From Gamsiella multidivaricata (taxonomy: Eukaryota > Mortierellomycota > Mortierellomycetes > Mortierellales > Mortierellaceae): a stretch of 51,038 nucleotides of DNA. The DNA lies in assembly GCF_025024155.1 (NCBI RefSeq), contig NW_026251848.1, positions 1 to 51,038 on the forward strand. Reading direction: 5' to 3'. The notes beneath the pieces were generated by a model. The model was given only the letters and a program-made list of their open reading frames with translations, made no database searches and was not told the DNA's origin. Every line of letters starts with the position of its first letter. The first letter of the stretch is position 1. Below, piece by piece: positions 1-10,714 of the stretch. The position numbers and the translations under genes are program-made.

Positions 1-559
1 TATGCATGACCAGTGCATTAAACTGCTGTGTCTTCTTAGGCATGGTGTCCAGAATTTTTTCGATGCCACTGTCGCCCGTTGCCACGTCTGATCCTGCTGG
101 TGTTGCTACTGAACCTCCCTTGGTTTTCTTTTTTTGCAACTGCTCCTGCTGTCGCTTGAGAAGCGGGTATGGAAGAACTTGGACCTGTTTGTACTCGTCA
201 TAGATCTTTGACTGTAGCTTGACGCGTTGACTGGGAACCGATACACAATCATAAATAGTTAGCAAACCAGACCTGACAAGTAGATTGACTCCTTAGCGAT
301 TCGTTGGTTTGACCCCATACCTTGCTTGCTCCTCTAATGGTGCGGCATACAAGTTTTCCTGGTCTTCGGCAAAAAGCTCCCTCGTCCTCTTGACGGACCG
401 CTGCAAAATCGCCTTTACAGAAGTGGAGTCGTTCTGGATGTGATTGGATTCCTCAGAGGTAGATTCAACAGCAACCTCGGGGACGGCTCCTTCCATGACA
501 ACATCATGAGTATCGGTGCCCTTGTTGGCCTTTGCCCTCGAAGCTCTCTTTGGCGGCAT
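1..559 (-). CDS. PRP46/PLRG1-like splicing factor, N-terminal part (runs off window)
   Basis: Two exons are visible on the minus strand: 559-321 from ATG (MPPKRASRAK) and 230-1, which continues past the window edge. The intron 320-231 has a GTATGG donor and a CCCAG acceptor. A Lys/Arg-rich leader is followed by the motif RSVKRTRELF and then a VKLQSKIYDEYKQVQVLP segment. These resemble in order the N-terminal RSLKRTHDMF and KLRNEYGPVLHMP blocks of PLRG1/Prp46, a WD40 protein of the NineTeen/Prp19-associated spliceosome complex. The diagnostic WD40 repeats would lie outside the window, so the assignment rests on the N-terminal motifs only. It diverges from prefoldin 5, with 173 bp between the two start codons. 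A longer start at 643 would need a TTG codon and is not favoured. Confidence 0.5.
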
Positions 560-732
560 CGTTCGGTAGTCGAGGGTGAGATGTGTCCGTGGTGAACTGA
601 GGAACGACTGTGAGGGGGATAGATTCAGATCTTTTGTGCCCAAATTGATTGGGTGCTGCCTACGTCACTCGGGGCGGCTAACGAACAAGAAACGCAAAGC
701 TGAATGCGACACCGACAGATCACACAACCGCC
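560..732. promoter_or_regulatory. Divergent promoter, PRP46-like / prefoldin 5
   Basis: These 173 bp separate two start codons that point away from each other, so they must hold both core promoters and both 5' UTRs. No clear TATA box is seen. The assignment is by position only. Confidence 0.4.
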
Positions 733-1639
733 ATGGCACAGCAGCAGAAGATTGAACTCCAGGACCTGGACTTGTCACAGCTCGTGGAAGTCAAGAAGCA
801 GTTAGAAGAAGTAAGCGCACCACATCAGTTGGGCTGTAGAAGACCCTTCGCCATCTGAACTAAAGAGCGTGGCATACAAGGTCCCTTATTAGGACGACAA
901 TGCTGCGTTCTTCGGCCTATCATCGTTGTAGCGGGAGCTGGTGCAGCGTGCTAGAATGGCGCTGGGACGAACGAGCAGAAGGATCTAACACTTTGGCTCC
1001 ACCCTCGGCTGCCGATTTTTTATTCGTATGCTTCATTTTCATTCAGGAACTCTCGCACTTGACGTCCTCGTTCAGTCAGTTGAAGCAAGCCCAAAATCGC
1101 TTCGCGGACTGCATCGAGAGCTGCAAAGCCGTCAATGCTGCCAATAACGACAAGACAATCCTCGTTCCTCTCACAAGCTCGCTTTACGTCCCTGGAAAAC
1201 TGGCGAATGTCGAGAAGGTCGTTGTGGACATTGGAACTGGATATTATGTGGAGAAGGTAACGTGGACCTCCCACTGCCATGCAATCGAAGTTGAGTATTA
1301 CTGGACAACTTTTTGCTGACATTCCCAATTGTATCCATCCATTTATTTATTTATTTCCTTATAGACCACCGAGGATGCTATCAAATTTTACAATGGCAAG
1401 GTTGATTTTGTAAAAGAGAACTTGGAGAAGATCCAGGCAACCGTGGCAACAAAGCAAAACAACTTGAGATGTAAGTTACTCAGCTAGAGTCATTTGGATA
1501 CGTCCAGTTGATGGTATTTTTCCATTCGCAGATTACTGACCATATCTCTCTTCTGGCTATCATCTTAGCATTGGTGGATGTTATGCAGTACAAGGTACAG
1601 ATGCAGCAGCAGGAGCAAAAGGCAGCAACAAAGGCATAA
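733..1639 (+). CDS. GIM5: Prefoldin subunit 5
   Basis: Four exons, 733-810, 1047-1256, 1365-1470 and 1569-1639, give a 154-aa protein, the usual length for this family. Phases match at every junction and all introns are GT-AG. The N-terminal helix (IELQDLDLSQL) is followed by a coiled coil through SSFSQLKQAQNRFADC. The conserved prefoldin-alpha hairpin core includes ILVPLTSSLYVPGKL and VDIGTGYYVEK, and a second C-terminal coiled coil follows. Prefoldin is a cytosolic hexamer of two alpha-type and four beta-type subunits that hands nascent actin and tubulin to the CCT chaperonin; subunit 5 is alpha-type. An AATAAA lies at 1647-1652, just after the stop. The first intron (236 bp) is the longest. 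Confidence 0.95.
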
Positions 1640-2174
1640 GGATCAAAATAAAGAATCGTCGGAAACGAAATCATATGCGTTGCATATATTTCAATGGGAA
1701 GAAAGGATATATTGACGACTACTTTGGACTGAAAGTGGTTCTGAGGGATGTGCTTTCAGTGTAGCAAACATCGAAAATATTCACAGGTGATAGGAACGAT
1801 AAGAAAAACATTTGTTCGGGACGATCGGATCAAACCAGAGCTGGAGTATATTGGCATTAACAGACAGACGAGCAAAGCACTTTGATTTTTATGCCAACTG
1901 CTGTGTTTATTTGCGTAGCACAGGCTAATATTCCACGAGCGAAAGAGAAGAAGCAGACGGTGCATGGTTGCACGTTGAACGGCGTACAAGTGTACAAACC
2001 AGTGAGCCGTCGCTGCTTGCTCCACCCGACGATACGCCAATACATGCCTGGAGCCCTTTATCTTTATCCTTGTCTCCGTTCCTCATCTCCGTTCCTTCAT
2101 CTCATCGACATTTCTTTCCTCATTCCTTCCTAACCCCCACCTAAGAAACCAAAAAAAAAAAAACATCTCCTTAA
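1640..2174. other. Intergenic: PFD5 3' UTR and carotenoid oxygenase promoter
   Basis: No gene is seen. An AATAAA at 1647-1652 fits as the PFD5 poly(A) signal. The last 130 bp before the next gene are CT-rich and end in an A-tract (about 2150-2163) directly upstream of the ATG, as in other leaders in this window. Short ORFs on both strands here show no recognisable domains. Confidence 0.5.
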
Positions 2175-4355
2175 ATGACTATTTCTATCAAGCAAGAGCC
2201 TACGAACGTTAAGGTCAAAGTTTCTGGGTCTCAAGTGCCTGCGGATGTTGCCTACAAGCCAGTGAAGCGGACGGTTGCCCATCCGCACCCGTACCTCCGT
2301 GGCAACTTTTATCCGGTCTTTGAGGAAACCATCGGAGACGATGGTATCGAATGTGAAGTCGTGGGAGTGATCCCTGAGTCTCTGCGTGGCTCACAGTACA
2401 TCCGAACTGGACCCAACTCAGTCCGCATCCCTGAGGACACAGATGTCCATCATTTCTTTGATGGCGATGGTAGGCTTTCTTGCTCGGCAATTGATTGCCG
2501 ATTCAGGCGAAATGAAAAATGAGGGGAATGACAGTCTAATATGAATCTGACTTGTAATACGTAGGAATGCTTCACGGCGTGTATTTTGATCCAGGTACTG
2601 AGATTGAGGAAGCAAACAAGATGCCTATCCAAGCCAGGTACATGAACCGCTACGTCCGCACCGATGTCTTCCGCAAGACCAACAAACACGGGCACATCAT
2701 GTTCTCACTTGGCCTGGTCATGAACAGTGGCCAGGCGACGTTCAAAATCCTCAAAGAAATGATTTGGATGTCCATTAAGGGCGCCATATACGGATTGACC
2801 AACATCGCGAACGGAAACACTGCACTTACGTTCATTAACAACCGGCTGCTGGCATTGAACGAGGCCGGCACGCCTTTCGAGACCAAAGTGCCGAGCTTGG
2901 ATACCGTCGGCGACTATTATTTCGAGGATGATGGACATAAGAGACGCAAGGTGTGGGTTCCCAACACCGAGGCCTGCACCGCTCACCCTAAGGTAACAAG
3001 AGAGGACACTGCCCTGAACCCTGAACCCAAAATGCGCTTAAAGAAAATTAATCGCTCAGCATTTATTTGTTCGTCTCCTAGATCGATCCAAAGACTGGCG
3101 AGACCATATTCTTCTCCTGGCACATCCCCAAACCATTTGTGAAATATTCTGTAATCTCTGCAGACGGCAAGCGGAGCGTCTGGGAGGAAACCATTCCCGG
3201 TTTCACCAAACCATGCATGATGCACGACTTTGCCATTACATCCACATATTCCATGTAAGTTGGGCACTCGCAATCGAATACAGACGGAGAGTTGACAGGA
3301 TCGATATGTACAAAAGCAGATTGCTAATCGTATTGCATTTCAGTATGCTCAAGCTGCCAGTCTTCTCTGACCCAGTCAAGAACATCAAGCAAAAAAAGGC
3401 TATTGTTTCTTTCGACGAGAGTGTCCCGGCCTACTTTGGTATTATTCCAAGACACTTTAACTGCGAAACAGACAGGGTGCTTTGGTTTGAGGCACGAGGC
3501 TGCATGATCTTTCACACAGCCAACGCTTGGGATGAAAAGGATGCAGATGGGAACGTTGTTGCAGTCTGTATGACTGCCTGCCGCGCTGAACGACTCCCCA
3601 CTGTACTCGCTCCTTCACAGCCTACAGGAGCAGACGATGAACACAAAAAGGCGTATGTTACGCCGGGTAATGGAGATTATGAGCACCAGAATCCCGACGC
3701 CACCTACTTGACCTTGTTCCGATTCGATTTTAAGACCATGAATACTCAAATCACAACACTAGCGACAATGGCGTCCGAGTTTCCTATCATCAACGCTGAC
3801 TGGTCTACTCGTCCTGATCTGAGATACGTTTATTCAAGCACGGTTGGAGCAGAGAAGCCGGGCGAGGCGATGAAATTCGATGGAATCGTAAAAACCGACC
3901 TAAAGGCGTTAATCTCGAGGCAGAAGGAGCTATTGGATCAAGGTCTCCTCAAGAATATGGGTGGGGATGGCCAGTGGGAGCTCGGTGCAGAGGAACTGCG
4001 AAAAGTCGAACTAAAGTCTACCAAGGTGTACAAATTCGGAGGCGCATATTACGGAAATGAGGTTTCATTTGTCCCTAATCTCCCTAGAGCTCATGGTCAA
4101 GAGCTGGACGAGGATGACGGACACGTACTGGTCTATGTGTATGATGAGAGTCAGCTCAAGGACGATCTGATGGTGGATAGCGATAATCAAGTGACGGAGC
4201 TGTGGATATTTGATGCCAAGAAGCTGGAGCAAGGACCAGTCACCACGATCAAGATTCCAAGGCGTATTCCATATGGATTCCATGGTCTGCACATTACGCG
4301 GAAGCAGATCGCTACCAGCAAGGAGTACTTGGCGCAGCGCGGCATTGGCGCGTAA
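2175..4355 (+). CDS. Carotenoid cleavage oxygenase (RPE65/CCD family)
   Basis: Exons 2175-2469, 2565-2992, 3082-3254 and 3344-4355 encode 635 aa, with consistent phases and GT-AG introns. Family hallmarks are an N-terminal LRGNFYPVFEE and a VIPESLRGSQYIRTGPNS block. The four iron-ligand histidines expected for the seven-bladed propeller are visible at about residues 239 (ACTAHPK), 289 (MMHDFAIT), 356 (MIFHTANAW) and 612 (GFHG). These enzymes split carotenoids or apocarotenoids at a double bond using Fe(II) and O2. In Mucoromycota, relatives act on beta-carotene and apocarotenals in trisporoid sex-pheromone synthesis, so that role is plausible but inferred. No signal peptide is seen, so it is probably cytosolic or peripherally lipid-associated. 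A stretch of about 110 residues between the third and fourth histidines is rich in charged residues. A poly(A) signal AATAAA lies at 4429-4434. Confidence 0.93.
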
Positions 4356-4517
4356 AATCTGCGCACAGATCAAGTTGCGGATGTTCCAATTGGCGTTGCC
4401 ACCAATTTGTGTCAAAAGCAGTCGTACAAATAAACAAGAATAATATTTAAAAAAAAAGTCGCTTAGCCCTGACAAGAACTCTCCTCTGCCAGCCCACCAC
4501 TGATATTGAACTCAACC

Positions 4518-5785
4518 ATGTCTGACTCCGAGAGCGAACAAGAACAGCAACTGACCCTCGAGGACTTGGAAGGCTCCGATGCTGAGATGATTTCGGATGG
4601 CGAGGATGGTTCGATCGATATTCTGACTGAGCAGCGTGTCACCATCAACAACGAGGTAACCTCAACAGAACCGACATTTTTGCTATCAAAAGAGGGCGCT
4701 TGAACAATATTAATGGACACCCCAGTCATCGACCGCAGATATCAATGGCAGTTGCTACCAACAAGCCATCAATATCCTTTTCGATAGCTTTGTATACATC
4801 TCATTCGATCGTAGCCCTGACCACATTGGACTAAACCCTCTCTTGCTTTCCTTTATCTTTGCCTCCGTCACTCTTTCTAGCCTGCGTTGAAACGTCTCCG
4901 TGAGCAGATCGCACTTCCTACCAATATCCCCTGGTCTGAAACTCAGTCCGTCATCTCAAGTCAACCCGTCAATGTAGTAGATCCGGACGACGATCTGAAC
5001 CGTGAGGTCGCATTCTATAATCAGGCGTTGGAGGCAGCAGTGCTCGGGCGAGAGAGGACAAGGAAGGAGGGGGGCGTCTTTGAGCGCCCTGGTGACTATT
5101 TTGCAGAGATGATCAAGTCGGATGAACATATGGCCAAGATCCGTCAGAGATTGTTGGATGAGAGTGCGTCGATCCAGGCCAGTGAGCGGGCCAAGGCACA
5201 GAGGGAACTCAAGAAGTTTGGAAAGAAGGTTCAGACAGAGAAAAGACTTGAGAGAGAGAAATCAAAAGCAGACGCACTGGAGAAGATCAATGTGCTCAAG
5301 AAGAGTACGTGCCCTCTTTCTATTCAGGAATTCGTGAACAGAATACTCAATGCGAATTTTATAAAGCTACTAACATTAGGTCCTCTGTCTTTGTTTTCAA
5401 TTATATTCTTATAGAGCGTCAGGGTAACGATAACTCTACGAACGCGGATGATGACTTTGATGTGGCATTGGCGAGCGACGACGAGGAGATGAAGGCATAC
5501 AGGAACTCAGGATCCAATGGCCTCAACAAGGGCAAGAAACGCTCAGCAGCTTCAACACCAGAATCGAGAGGCAAGCGACTTAAGAAGGATCAAAAGTTTG
5601 GATTCGGAGGTAAAAAGAGGCACGGAAAAAGCAACACTTCAGAGAGCTCAGCGGACGTCTCTGGATTCAATGTCAAGCGCAATAAGTCGACATCTTTCAA
5701 GGCAGGACACAAGGCGTCTAAGGATAGCGGCGCTAAGAAGCGCCTAGGAAAGTCCCGTCGTCAGAATGGAGGAGGCAGAAAGTAG
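4518..5785 (+). CDS. EBP2: rRNA-processing protein EBP2
   Basis: Exons 4518-4655, 4881-5304 and 5415-5785 encode about 310 aa. An acidic N-terminus (SESEQEQQLTLEDLEGSDAE) leads into the EBP2 domain. That domain has the family signatures LPTNIPWSET, DDDLNREVAFYNQALEA, RPGDYFAEMIKSDEHMAKI and KFGKKVQTEKRLERE, then a coiled coil. The C-terminus is Lys/Arg/Gly-rich (KFGFGGKKRHGK, GKSRRQNGGGRK), typical of a nucleolar protein. EBP2 (EBNA1BP2 in humans) acts in 60S subunit assembly and 27S pre-rRNA processing. The start is the ATG at 4518 (MSDSESEQ); an upstream in-frame TTG is not needed. It lies 162 bp after the oxygenase stop and is convergent with the importin gene 74 bp downstream. Confidence 0.93.
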
Positions 5786-5859
5786 GGATATCTAGCATAT
5801 AATCACAACGAGCATCAATCAACAACAGCATTTATAGATTTTCTTTGCCGTGTATTGAA

Positions 5860-7877
5860 TTAATTTGCTGTGCGATTGGAGCCGCCTTGAGGAGTCAGGC
5901 CTGCGTTTTCGTCCTGCTTGGCAAAGTACATGATGGTGATTTCGCACGCTCTTTTGCAGATATCAGCATTGTCATGCGACCGCAAGCTGTAGATCTGCTC
6001 CACGCCGCCACATTCCGCGATATTCATTTTGAACTGGTTCACGCCATCTGTCTCTTCCTTATGCAACTCTCCACACAGTAAGATGTTCTTCAATGCATCC
6101 AGGACGACCTTAGAGATCTTGTTATCCTCACAGCTCAATATGTCAATGAAAGACTTGATACATCCCAGAGTAACTAGGTAGCTGATCTGGCCGTGATTAC
6201 GAGCAAATGTTACGCTTGCGATGGCCCAACATGCCTCCTTTCTGGTTCTGAAGTCTGAATTATTGAGTATATCGATCAATGGTGGGATGATATCGGCATC
6301 AAGCACGCTTTGGACTTGAGACGCAGTCCCTGCAGCGATGTTCGAGATAGCCATGCACGCATCTCTGCGAATATCGATATTAGGGCTTGACAAAAGAGAG
6401 TGTAGTGCCTGCAAGGTCCCACAATCAATAATGACCTGGGTCTGGAACTGGTCGCCCCCGGCAATGTTTCCAATCGTGCGGAGGACAGGAACCTGAATAG
6501 ATGATGATATTTGGCGCAGCACTAACTCTACAAGGCGAGAGCAAATGCCCAGTTCGATAACAGCCTGGATCTTATGATTGCCGCCCATGGACAGATAAGA
6601 TAGTGCCCAGGATGCGTCACTTAGGATGTCTTCGTCATCAGAGCGAATCAATTCTCCGATGACGCTCAGCGCAGGTTCTACCTATGAATAATGGTAAAGA
6701 CGGTATTAACGTGCAGTTCTATTTAGCGGTTTAGACACAGACCAGCCAGGTGTGAGTTGTGAAGTATTCATACCTGACTCCATTTTGGCAAGGGTTTGCT
6801 TCCACGGCAAAGATTGCAAAGGGTCCATACTGCATTCCTGAAGATGGGTAGCCCGTTTTTCTGCCGAATAAGATTAAGCAGGGGTGCCATTGCATTTTCA
6901 TCAAGGACAACGTCGCGACAATAAGGGCTGTCTCCTGCGATGTTTCCAAGAACGTATATAGCCTATACATGAATGATGTACCATATATTAGCCTTATACT
7001 AGTGATATTTGCACCGCACTCTTCACCGGACCGCAAAAGCGCGTACCTGTTTGTTTATATAAGCGCTGCTACTACTCAGCATTTCGATAAGCAAAGGCAC
7101 GGCTCCAGCATCGATTATATGCTGGGTCTGAGCTGTGGTTCCCACGGAGATGTTGGCCAAAGCCCAGGAAGCTTCGCTCTATGTTAGGTCACCAAATTTT
7201 GGGTGCCCATGGTGAGTGAACATACCTTTAAGGCTATGGCGTAGATAAATGTTTTGTTACATACAAGTACCTGAATATCGAGGCGAGGGGATTGAAGGAA
7301 TTCAACGAGCCTGGGGACGACTCCGCAGCGGATAACTTCTTCAATAGGGTAGGGCTGTCTCGTGGAAAGCATTTTGCGAAAGCTCATGGCTGCGTCAAGT
7401 TGATTCTCCGGGTTGCTGGACATGGCTTTGTGGAACAATACTGGAAGTCGCTTATGGTACTATTCACAAGTTTCATTGCGTTTAGAGGTGATGGCCATTG
7501 GTTCCTGCGTGGGCTTGTTGTCCCTGCAATCAGTATCTCTCTCCTAGATTTCTATTCCTATACAAATAATTGTCACCGCTCAATGCTATCCTACTATTCC
7601 TTGTAATCCTCCGATCCGGTCGACACCACCACATCAAACACAGTACTATAACAATACAGATGGTGTCGGTTCTATCATGTACCTGGGAGCTAGCACCCGG
7701 AACTCCGTCGTCGTCGGACTCTTCAAATTCGGCTGCAATGGCAAGGTTACGATGTTTGGAGAGAGCGTTTTCGCTTTCCTGTTTACGGAGCCCAACTGTA
7801 GGCGTATTGTGCAAGTTTTTTGAGGTGAATGCGCCTTCTACCTGGTTTTGAGTGCGATACTGTGAGGTTCCTGTCAT
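5860..7877 (-). CDS. Importin subunit alpha, divergent paralogue with weak IBB domain
   Basis: Five minus-strand exons, 7877-7683, 7459-7271, 7178-7047, 6962-6774 and 6681-5860, join in phase 0 to give 508 aa. Armadillo repeats are clear, with NLS-pocket signatures such as EASWALANIS, NAVWTLCNLCRG, DASWALSYLS and EACWAIASVTF, including the W-N type positions that hold classical NLS peptides. The C-terminal part ends with an ICKRACEIT helix and a short acidic/polar tail. The family carries NLS cargo with importin beta through the nuclear pore. The N-terminus is odd. The IBB domain is normally densely basic (RRxNFK, RRRR, LRKQKREENLSKRRN), but here it is short and reads LRKQESENALSKHRNLA, with the first basic cluster nearly absent. 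It may be a specialised paralogue or have altered autoinhibition. The 5' end of exon 2 (TACCAT at 7459) is the only phase-compatible acceptor I found. Confidence 0.88.
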
Positions 7878-9638
7878 GGTAGGAAAAATGTGCGAAGGAT
7901 CAAGTTAACGTGCGAGAATAGGCGTCGAATGATGGATAAAACTGCTACTGCGGAGCTGCTGTCGCGAATTCGTGCTTTGAAGATAGATTTCAGGGGAGGT
8001 GGGGGGATGTGAGATAGAAAAAAATGGAAACAGAGAGAAAATAAAGCAATCGCCATAAACGAGCCAGCACGCGATAACCGCATATCCACATATTCAAAGC
8101 CCCCCTACCTCTGAATAATGATCGTATGTAGATGTAGGAAGATAAACGGCAGCATCAATAGAGGGGCACAGGCCAACTGCGAAAAAGAGTGGGACAGCCA
8201 TGCTTTCCTCAGATCCAGTTGACGACAAAACCAGATACGAACGTGAGATGAAACATGCTTCATCCGACCACCGATTAAACGGACGCCTCCAATGCGCTCA
8301 AAGTTGCCCCGCATTCCTACATCACAAAGGTGAAAGCTCCCCCAGCAGGTAACAACTCCCACGCCTTTCATCAAAAGACCTTGCAGTAACTGTCGCACTC
8401 ACAAGCAACTATTCTACTCAACGTCGCTTTTTTTCTTTTTTTTTTTGTTGTTGCTATTTTCCGTCTGCTCCTCGTACCTTGCACTCAGCGCCTCGATTTG
8501 CACAAGCATGTCGTCGATAGAGTGGTACGCACAATAAAAACGGATGTGTGCCCAATCTACTGAAACTCTGAAACTTTGATTACTTTTTCGTCAACGTGCC
8601 TACACACGTCGCATGTCCAATGAAGGGTTCGGATTGGGAGACAAACTCCATTGCGCGGACTGATACTCACGCCATTCTTTTTGTACTTTCTTCCGGTTTG
8701 TGGGCCCCAGGGCGCTAATTCATGGATTTTCTTATTAACACGAAAAAAAGGGCTCATCCCTATTTGTGATGAAATCCAGCACGCCTTTTCTGACCAACCA
8801 TGCTTACTCGAGAGCCGCAAAAAGCGTAGACAAGACGGCTGCGCATGTATATCTTGAAAGTAAGCGGCGATAGTGGGCATCAAGCCGATCAAGCAGTAGC
8901 CCTGAATGTGGTATTATCTCCTTTTTGTATTGAAAACGCTCATTATACTTGAATAGAGTACTGCATCGCTGATGCGACTATACTTGCCACCCAGCGTCTC
9001 AGCCTAGGAACAATTTATACTAGGGTGCACACGCTGTAGATCATTGCTATCATAAATATTCGGAAATCTCCAGTTAAGATATTTATATTCATACACTTTT
9101 ATCGGTCGCGTCGAGATCCCAAGCAAGTCACCACCGAACAGGCAAACTGTGATAGCGGCAAGGACGGTGAGCGATCGAGAGATCATGAGACATCGCGCGC
9201 ATAATTAGTTCTCTTCAGTCAGGGGCGAGCTAGAAGTAGAAAGCACTGTGGGCACTTATCAAGGCTTGGGGGAATACAGATCCAAGCGACTAGGTAAAGG
9301 CCTGAAAATCGCGAAGATTATGGGGAAAAGATTTTATGGAGTATCATCCAGGTACCACAGCGTGGAATTAGAACTTGAAGGTCTTTGGCATATCAATATA
9401 ACTAGAGGGCCTGTCATGTCGTTTTCACCTCGCCCACGCATTTTATTTTTTATTGTTGTTTCTTGATCTCTCTTTTAATAAACGTTTTCAGTCCTTGGGC
9501 AACGTCTTCACACATTGGTATCAATTCTCTGAATCGCCTGAGACTTGATTTATTGTGCGGACCAAATTCTAAGGCCGTCAAAATGAAGGGCTATCCCAGG
9601 TGAAGTAGACAGGTTGTATAATACAAGCATTTGTTCAA
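7878..9638. other. 1.76-kb intergenic, no recognisable gene
   Basis: The stretch lies upstream of the importin gene and downstream of the DUF4604 gene, both on the minus strand. It contains T-rich runs (about 8427-8447). A 111-codon minus ORF at 8557-8892 and a 60-codon minus ORF at 9004-9186 have no recognisable domain. An importin promoter should lie just above 7877. No RNA gene or repeat array was seen. Confidence 0.4.
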
Positions 9639-10509
9639 TTACTCTTCATCATCAAAACTCAATAAAGAAGTTGCCTTTGCACTCTTTTGCTTCTTCGCTT
9701 TCGGTCCGCCACCACCACCACCACCACCACCACTACTACTACTATTATTATTACTACTGGTGTCGCCCTTTTTGACCACCGTTGCCAACTTCGCTGACGA
9801 TGACGCTCCAGATTTCCGTTTCAGTGCGTTCACTTTAGCTTCTGCCTCTGCTAGCAAAGTCTCTCCAAAGCTCTTCTTGCTGCTAGCCGACGTTATGGAT
9901 TCCTTTTTACTCTTGGTCCTAGACCCCTTGGGTTTCCTGAAAAGGATCTTCCCATTGGTGTCAACCGGATCCTGATCTTCCTCTTCTTCTTCTTCCTGTT
10001 CTTCTTCGTTGTCGTCACTAGGTCCGTTATTCAATTTCTCTGTCTCCTCGGCTAGTCGCTTTTGAATTTCTAGATCTGACAACCCTAATTAGTCAAGAAT
10101 GAAAAAAAAAAATAGTTAGTGGCCTCTCCTTCTATGAAAACCATGATGTGCGTGCTCGCAGTCCGTATGAAAAGGAGGATAACACCGCAAACGTACCGGG
10201 TGGGAGGTTTTTCAAGACATTCCTGACCTGCCGTTCATCCAGATGCTTCCCATCTTTCAGAACCACGACTGTAGGCCGTTCTTCTTCCCGTTCGTTCAGC
10301 AGATCGTGTGCGTTTTCGTCTTCGTCGTCACTAGGGTCGTCCGTCTGGAATTTCGCTTCAATTCCGATAGGTTTCTTGTAGGGGTTACGAGGGTCTTTGT
10401 AGGCGGCGTCAGCGGACTGACCGGTCAGCATACGCATAAAATCGGGACCTTGCTGGACATAGGTCAGGTTCTTTCGCATCTGATGAGGCGAGATCTTTTT
10501 GTTGGACAT
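9639..10509 (-). CDS. DUF4604 / KIAA1143-like nuclear protein
   Basis: Two exons, 10509-10197 and 10084-9639, with an intron carrying a GTACG donor and an ATTAG acceptor, encode 252 aa. The layout matches KIAA1143/DUF4604 proteins. There is an N-terminal NLTYVQQGPDFMRML block (human SYVRPAEPAFLARF-type), a middle acidic segment followed by ERPTVVVLKDGKHLDERQV, then a DTNGKILFRKP block, and a Lys-rich tail ending SLLSFDDEE (human SLLSFDNEDE). The biochemical role of the family is unknown; the composition suggests a nuclear, largely disordered protein. The tail holds poly-Gly and poly-Ser/Asn runs encoded by a trinucleotide-rich stretch (about 9705-9755). It is transcribed divergently from YVH1, with 164 bp between start codons. 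Confidence 0.85.
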
Positions 10510-10673
10510 GGTGTGTGGATCGTCTTTGGGTTGACTGAGGGGAAGGTGGTCATGCGACGAAGTTCAGTCGTGTAACCGTGATGAATAGGAGACAGTCCTT
10601 CTGTTTTTAGCGAAGGCATTTTTTTTTTTTACAATGGCAGCAGCTGGAGCCATTCCTCTTCAGTTCCACCAAC
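10510..10673. promoter_or_regulatory. Bidirectional promoter, DUF4604 / YVH1
   Basis: The 164-bp gap between two divergent start codons includes a T-run at about 10619-10630. It also contains the ATG of a short upstream ORF reading into YVH1. Assigned by position. Confidence 0.45.
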
Positions 10674-10714
10674 ATGTTCGACACTCCAATCTACGACGCA
10701 AAGGCCATTCGTGA
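10634..10714 (+). other. Overlapping upstream ORF (26 codons) at the YVH1 start
   Basis: An ATG at 10634 in a good fungal context (A at -3, G at +4) opens a 26-codon frame that ends at TGA 10712-10714. It overlaps the YVH1 ATG (10674) in another frame. If the mRNA starts upstream of 10634, this ORF would have to be leaky-scanned. The transcription start is unknown, so it may simply be untranscribed. Confidence 0.35.

Noticed and set aside
8557..8892. 111-codon minus ORF upstream of the importin gene
   Set aside because: No recognisable domain and no neighbouring exons in phase; expected by chance in 1.8 kb.
9004..9186. 60-codon minus ORF with a signal-peptide-like N-terminus (MISRSLTVLAAITVCLFGG)
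   Set aside because: It could be a small secreted peptide, but a single short ORF with no homology, cysteine pattern or splice support is not enough.
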